Of a stretch of DNA of 7,581 nucleotides, positions 5,086 to 7,581 are shown piece by piece. This DNA is from Clostridia bacterium (GTDB lineage Bacteria; Bacillota; Clostridia; Christensenellales; DUVY01). A program made the translations under genes and the position numbers. Each line of letters begins with the position of its first letter. Positions within the stretch are counted from its first letter, which is position 1. The notes under the pieces are model-generated. The model made no database searches. It was not told the DNA's origin and saw nothing but the letters and a program-made list of their open reading frames with translations. Location of the stretch: contig BNZQ01000067.1 of assembly GCA_026001225.1 (NCBI GenBank), positions 1-7,581 of the forward strand. The letters run 5' to 3'.

Positions 5086-6738
5086 CTATTCTGTTCGTCC
5101 CCCCGTCCGTATATCGTCCGCCACTTGTCTCTTGTCACTTATCCCTTGTTCCGTCCCGTCCTCCATTCTCAGTTCCCCGTTTTCAATTTTCCGTTCGTCC
5201 CCTGCCAACTCCTCGATCGTCACCTGCCCGTCTGAACTTTCCGTCCCCGTTTTCTTATCGACCGCAACCATCACTTGTCCCTTGTCACTTGTCCCTTGTT
5301 CCGTCCCGTCCTCCGGTTTCAGCTTTCCGTTTTCCGCTTTCAGTTTATCCGTGCCCTTGATCCGCAGCTGCTTCGCCCGCGGCGGCTTTCCGTAGCTTTG
5401 AAACAGCCACACCGACAGGCCCAAAGCCAAACTCGCCCCCATGACGACAATCCAACCCAAGGCCCCGCGGATCAGGCCGCCCTCGCCGTTCGTACCGCCG
5501 TAATTAAAAATTGAGATCAGCGCGCCGGACAGCAGCAAAACCGCCGCGTAACCGGTGCGGTAGAAAAAGTTCAACATACCGGCTACGTCGGGCGCGGCCG
5601 CGTCGTCCTTATGCATGTCGGCTATCATCGCGGACGGCACGCAAAACACCGCGCCGATCCCGAAGCCGCACACGGCGCACGCGGGAACCGCCAGCCATTC
5701 CGGCGAAAATTCCGCGCCGAAGTAATAAGCGGCGATAAAAGCGACGCTCATCAGCAGAATGCCGGACAGCGTAACGACGACGCCGGCCAGCACCGCGTGT
5801 TTTTTCCCCCACCGCGCTGCGGCGCGGGGCCAAAAAAACTGCGCGCCGATCGCGGCCAAAAACAGCAGGCCCAAATCGAGAGCGACCAAAAACACGGGCA
5901 GCCGCAACGTATGGATCAGAAACAATAGTCCCGTACCGCTCAAAAAAGCGACGCTCATCAGCGCGGTGCAATACCCCAGAACGACGGCGCGCTCGTCCCT
6001 TCGCTTTAAAACCGAAAAGTAATCGAGCACCAATTTCTTTAGGGAAAAGCCGCCCGCATATTTTCCCTCCGGCCGCACGGCTTTCGCGCGCAGGCGCGGC
6101 AGATGCGGATACGTGGTAAAGAACGCGGCCGTACCCGCGATAAGAGCGCCGCCGGACAGGATCAGGGCGAGGTTCATATAGCCTTCGGGCGCGGCGGAAT
6201 CCCGCAGGATCGCACCCATCAGAATCAGCGGCACGGCCAAGGAAGCGATGAAAAACAGGTTCTTGACGGTATGAATCGCGCGTTTTTCGGCGGCGTCGCC
6301 GGCCAACTCGTCTCCGAGCGCGTTATAGGGCATCTGCATACACGAAATCAGCACGCTGATCAGCATAACCGACAGCGCGAGCCACAGGAATTGCCAGCCC
6401 GGCGCGGCGGCGGGCATACTCCACAAAAAGATGTTGACAAGCGCGGAAACGAACACGCCGAGGATATAGAAGCCGTACCGTTTGCCGAAGACCACGCTCG
6501 AAGCCTTATCGGACAGGCGCCGCGCCAGCGGGTCGCAGACGGCGTGTACCAAGAGGCCCAGCGTCAAAGCGATGCCCGCCAACCAGCCGGGCAGCCGCAT
6601 CGCGTCCACCGAAAACAGCAACGCGAGCGGAAACAAGGTCTGTTGCAAAACGCTGTAAGGAAACATGCCCGCGCCGTAAGCGATCTTGGCGGGCAGGGAA
6701 AGCATAGGCTTTTCGGAGGTTAATTTCTTTTTGTTCAT
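5086..6738 (-). CDS. MFS/GPH-type transporter with repeat-derived tail
   Basis: A 550-residue membrane transporter. Residues 1-445 look like a complete 12-helix major facilitator protein. The N-terminal pattern (AYGAGMFPYSVLQQ, then a helix, then CDPLARRLSDKASSVVFGKRY at about 68-88) resembles the glycoside-pentoside-hexuronide:cation symporter (MelB) branch, where a D-P-x-x-x-x-x-S-D loop is followed by G-(K/R)-R. Substrate is unknown; sugar-cation symport is only the family expectation. The core length fits the usual 450-480. What is odd is residues 446-550: a charged, low-complexity tail with no membrane segment, made largely of two 26-residue copies (464-489 and 514-539) and a short third copy (498-506) of a repeat also seen between genes here. 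No clear ribosome-binding site precedes the ATG at 6738, and repeat element B ends only about 16 nt upstream. fhs follows after 35 nt. The transporter call is firm; the GPH subfamily less so. Confidence 0.85.
   Translation of the reverse strand: MNKKKLTSEKPMLSLPAKIAYGAGMFPYSVLQQTLFPLALLFSVDAMRLPGWLAGIALTLGLLVHAVCDPLARRLSDKASSVVFGKRYGFYILGVFVSALVNIFLWSMPAAAPGWQFLWLALSVMLISVLISCMQMPYNALGDELAGDAAEKRAIHTVKNLFFIASLAVPLILMGAILRDSAAPEGYMNLALILSGGALIAGTAAFFTTYPHLPRLRAKAVRPEGKYAGGFSLKKLVLDYFSVLKRRDERAVVLGYCTALMSVAFLSGTGLLFLIHTLRLPVFLVALDLGLLFLAAIGAQFFWPRAAARWGKKHAVLAGVVVTLSGILLMSVAFIAAYYFGAEFSPEWLAVPACAVCGFGIGAVFCVPSAMIADMHKDDAAAPDVAGMLNFFYRTGYAAVLLLSGALISIFNYGGTNGEGGLIRGALGWIVVMGASLALGLSVWLFQSYGKPPRAKQLRIKGTDKLKAENGKLKPEDGTEQGTSDKGQVMVAVDKKTGTESSDGQVTIEELAGDERKIENGELRMEDGTEQGISDKRQVADDIRTGGRTE
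5121..5200 (-). repeat. In-frame 80-nt direct repeat, copy 1
   Basis: This 80-nt segment aligns without gaps to 5271-5350, with 15 mismatches by hand count (about 81% identity); the offset is exactly 150 nt. In the transporter frame it encodes residues 514-539 (KIENGELRMEDGTEQGISDK). One half is made of GAAAA/CTGA words like the arms of the intergenic elements; the other of GGGACGGAACAAGGG followed by AAGTGACAAG. Confidence 0.85.
5221..5247 (-). repeat. Short degenerate copy of the tail repeat
   Basis: Encodes GTESSDGQV (residues 498-506), which matches the GTEQGTSDKGQV and GTEQGISDKRQV ends of the two full copies with three residues missing. It sits between them and suggests a third, decayed or partial unit. 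Confidence 0.45.
5271..5350 (-). repeat. In-frame 80-nt direct repeat, copy 2
   Basis: The first copy in the direction of translation, encoding residues 464-489 (including KLKAENGKLKPEDGTEQG). It contains AAACTGAAAG (minus strand of 5337-5346), identical to the arms of intergenic element A (3338-3347) and element B (6872-6881). The end nearest the stop codon carries GGGACAAGTGACAA in tandem, a 14-nt period that is not a multiple of three. Confidence 0.85.
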
Positions 6739-6754
6739 AATAGCAACCGATACG

Positions 6755-6887
6755 AGCTGAAACTGAAAATTATGGATTTGCCGAAAAAGGAAACTTTTAT
6801 TATGCTTTGCGTTCCTTACCCGCCGACAACGTCATTTTTACGGATATTCGACCGAAATTTTCAGTTTTCATCTTTCAGTTTTCAGTT
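6755..6887 (-). repeat. Repeat element B, second copy
   Basis: An element of about 133 bp between dnaB and the transporter, in the same orientation as element A. Its right arm is longer, adding a further TTTTCAGTTTT word (about 6856-6887). Its left arm (6755-6771) is shorter, having lost roughly one repeat word, and still pairs with 6856-6873 with one mismatch and one gap. The core (6772-6854) aligns with that of A at roughly 70-75% by eye, including the invariant 14 nt at 6810-6823. On the transcribed strand it starts only about 2 nt after the dnaB stop codon. The looser pairing suggests an older or degraded copy. Exact ends are uncertain by a few nucleotides. Confidence 0.75.
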
Positions 6888-6889
6888 TT

Positions 6890-7581
6890 TTACACATTCT
6901 TTATGTAATTCCTGAACGTCACCGTCTCCCCGTGCCAATACAGCGGCACGGTGTCGGTCTCGCCGTTGCGGTGCTTCGCGATGATCAGTTCCACCTCGTT
7001 GCGCAGTTCGGGCGAAATCGATTCGTCGTTTCTGTCGTATTTACGGTGAATGAACATAACGATATCGGCGTCCTGCTCGATCGCGCCGCTCTCGCGCAAG
7101 TCCGACAGCTGCGGCTTATGCCCCTGCCGCTTTTCGACCTCACGGCTCATCTGCGACAGCAAGATGACGGGCACGTCCAATTCCTTGGCGGCGATCTTTA
7201 AACGGCGCGTGATTTCGGCGATCTCACCCTGACGATTGTCGGTGCGCGTGCCGCTGTACATCAGCTGCAAATAATCGATCAGCACGACATCAAGGCCCTT
7301 TTCGCGCTTTAAGCGGCGGCATTTGGACAGAATTTCGGTCGGCGTGATCAAGCTTGAATCGTCCACGTAAATATCCGCCGCGTCCAAATCCCGCCGCGCT
7401 GTCCAAATCGACGTCCAATCGTCCTGCTTTAAGCCGCCCGACAACGCCTTTGACATGGACACCCCCGCCGCGCCGCACAGCATACGCTGATACAGTTGGG
7501 CGGCGGACATTTCCAGGCTGAAAACGGCGCATTTGAACGTGTCCCGTCCGCCGGTTTCCTTTTTCTTTTCGCCCGACCGCG
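6890..7581 (-). CDS. dnaB: Replicative DNA helicase DnaB, C-terminal part
   Basis: The C-terminal RecA-like ATPase domain of the hexameric replicative helicase that unwinds DNA at the fork. The frame runs off the right edge, so the N-terminal domain, linker and Walker A loop are missing from view. Just upstream of the internal ATG at 7510 the frame reads CAVFSLEMS, continuous with the DnaB signature, so that ATG is not the start. Downstream are VVLIDYLQLM (Walker B, about 7295-7259), VPVILLSQMSREVEKR (the H3 region with the sensor Gln), LSDLRESGAIEQDADIVMFIHR (H4) and IIAKHRNGETDTV, where the usual K-Q-R-N-G has His for Gln. Before CAVFSLEMS lies RSGEKKKETGGRDTFK, longer and more charged than the short loop normally found there. 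The stop codon at 6890-6892 abuts repeat element B. Confidence 0.95.
   Translation of the reverse strand, partial: RSGEKKKETGGRDTFKCAVFSLEMSAAQLYQRMLCGAAGVSMSKALSGGLKQDDWTSIWTARRDLDAADIYVDDSSLITPTEILSKCRRLKREKGLDVVLIDYLQLMYSGTRTDNRQGEIAEITRRLKIAAKELDVPVILLSQMSREVEKRQGHKPQLSDLRESGAIEQDADIVMFIHRKYDRNDESISPELRNEVELIIAKHRNGETDTVPLYWHGETVTFRNYIKNV

Noticed and set aside
5121..5350. CRISPR-like repeat-spacer array
   Set aside because: Only two full 80-nt copies with 15 mismatches, lying in frame within a coding tail; repeats are too long and too diverged, and no cas genes are seen.
6103..6723. 206-residue open frame on the plus strand opposite the transporter
   Set aside because: Composition rich in R, Q, G and H with no hydrophobic core, typical of the reverse complement of a membrane-protein gene.

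Overview
The window (about 7.6 kb, mostly 55-60% GC by spot counts) reads as chromosomal DNA of a Gram-positive, probably anaerobic bacterium of the Clostridia type, most likely an uncultured gut or rumen lineage. This is inferred from a formate-tetrahydrofolate ligase, a small clostridial-looking flavin reductase, a lipoprotein with a Listeria-Bacteroides (InlB B-type) repeat, a divergent methionyl-tRNA synthetase and an MFS/GPH-type transporter. The placement is by recognition of protein families only; no rRNA or other phylogenetic marker is present.

Layout. Positions 25-1141 hold two plus-strand genes: a flavin reductase-like protein and, 19 nt later, a small lipoprotein with a GTG start and clearly lower GC. 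They converge on the minus-strand series that fills the rest of the window. Read in the direction of transcription, this series is dnaB (C-terminal part only, running off the right edge), an MFS transporter, fhs and a metG-like gene. The gaps are 151 nt (dnaB to MFS), 35 nt (MFS to fhs) and 158 nt (fhs to metG). No rRNA, tRNA, CRISPR array, transposase or convincing rho-independent terminator was seen, and no gene-free stretch exceeds 300 nt.

The most unusual content is a family of interspersed repeats built from the word AAACTGAAA. Two related elements of about 134 bp, with the same orientation and terminal inverted arms, fill almost all of the two large gaps in the minus-strand series. Each begins within about 9 nt of the upstream stop codon and ends shortly before the next gene. 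Related sequence, joined to a second word (GGGACAAGTGACAA), occurs inside the transporter gene as two 80-nt direct repeats exactly 150 nt apart, read in frame as a hydrophilic C-terminal tail of about 105 residues. The repeats therefore seem to have both replaced spacers and extended a protein.

The genes do not form one pathway. DnaB (replication), FTHFS (one-carbon metabolism) and MetRS (translation) are housekeeping functions that lie head to tail. The MetRS is notable for a degenerate KMSKS motif, a C-C-C-H zinc site, an internal insertion and apparent loss of the anticodon-reading tryptophan.
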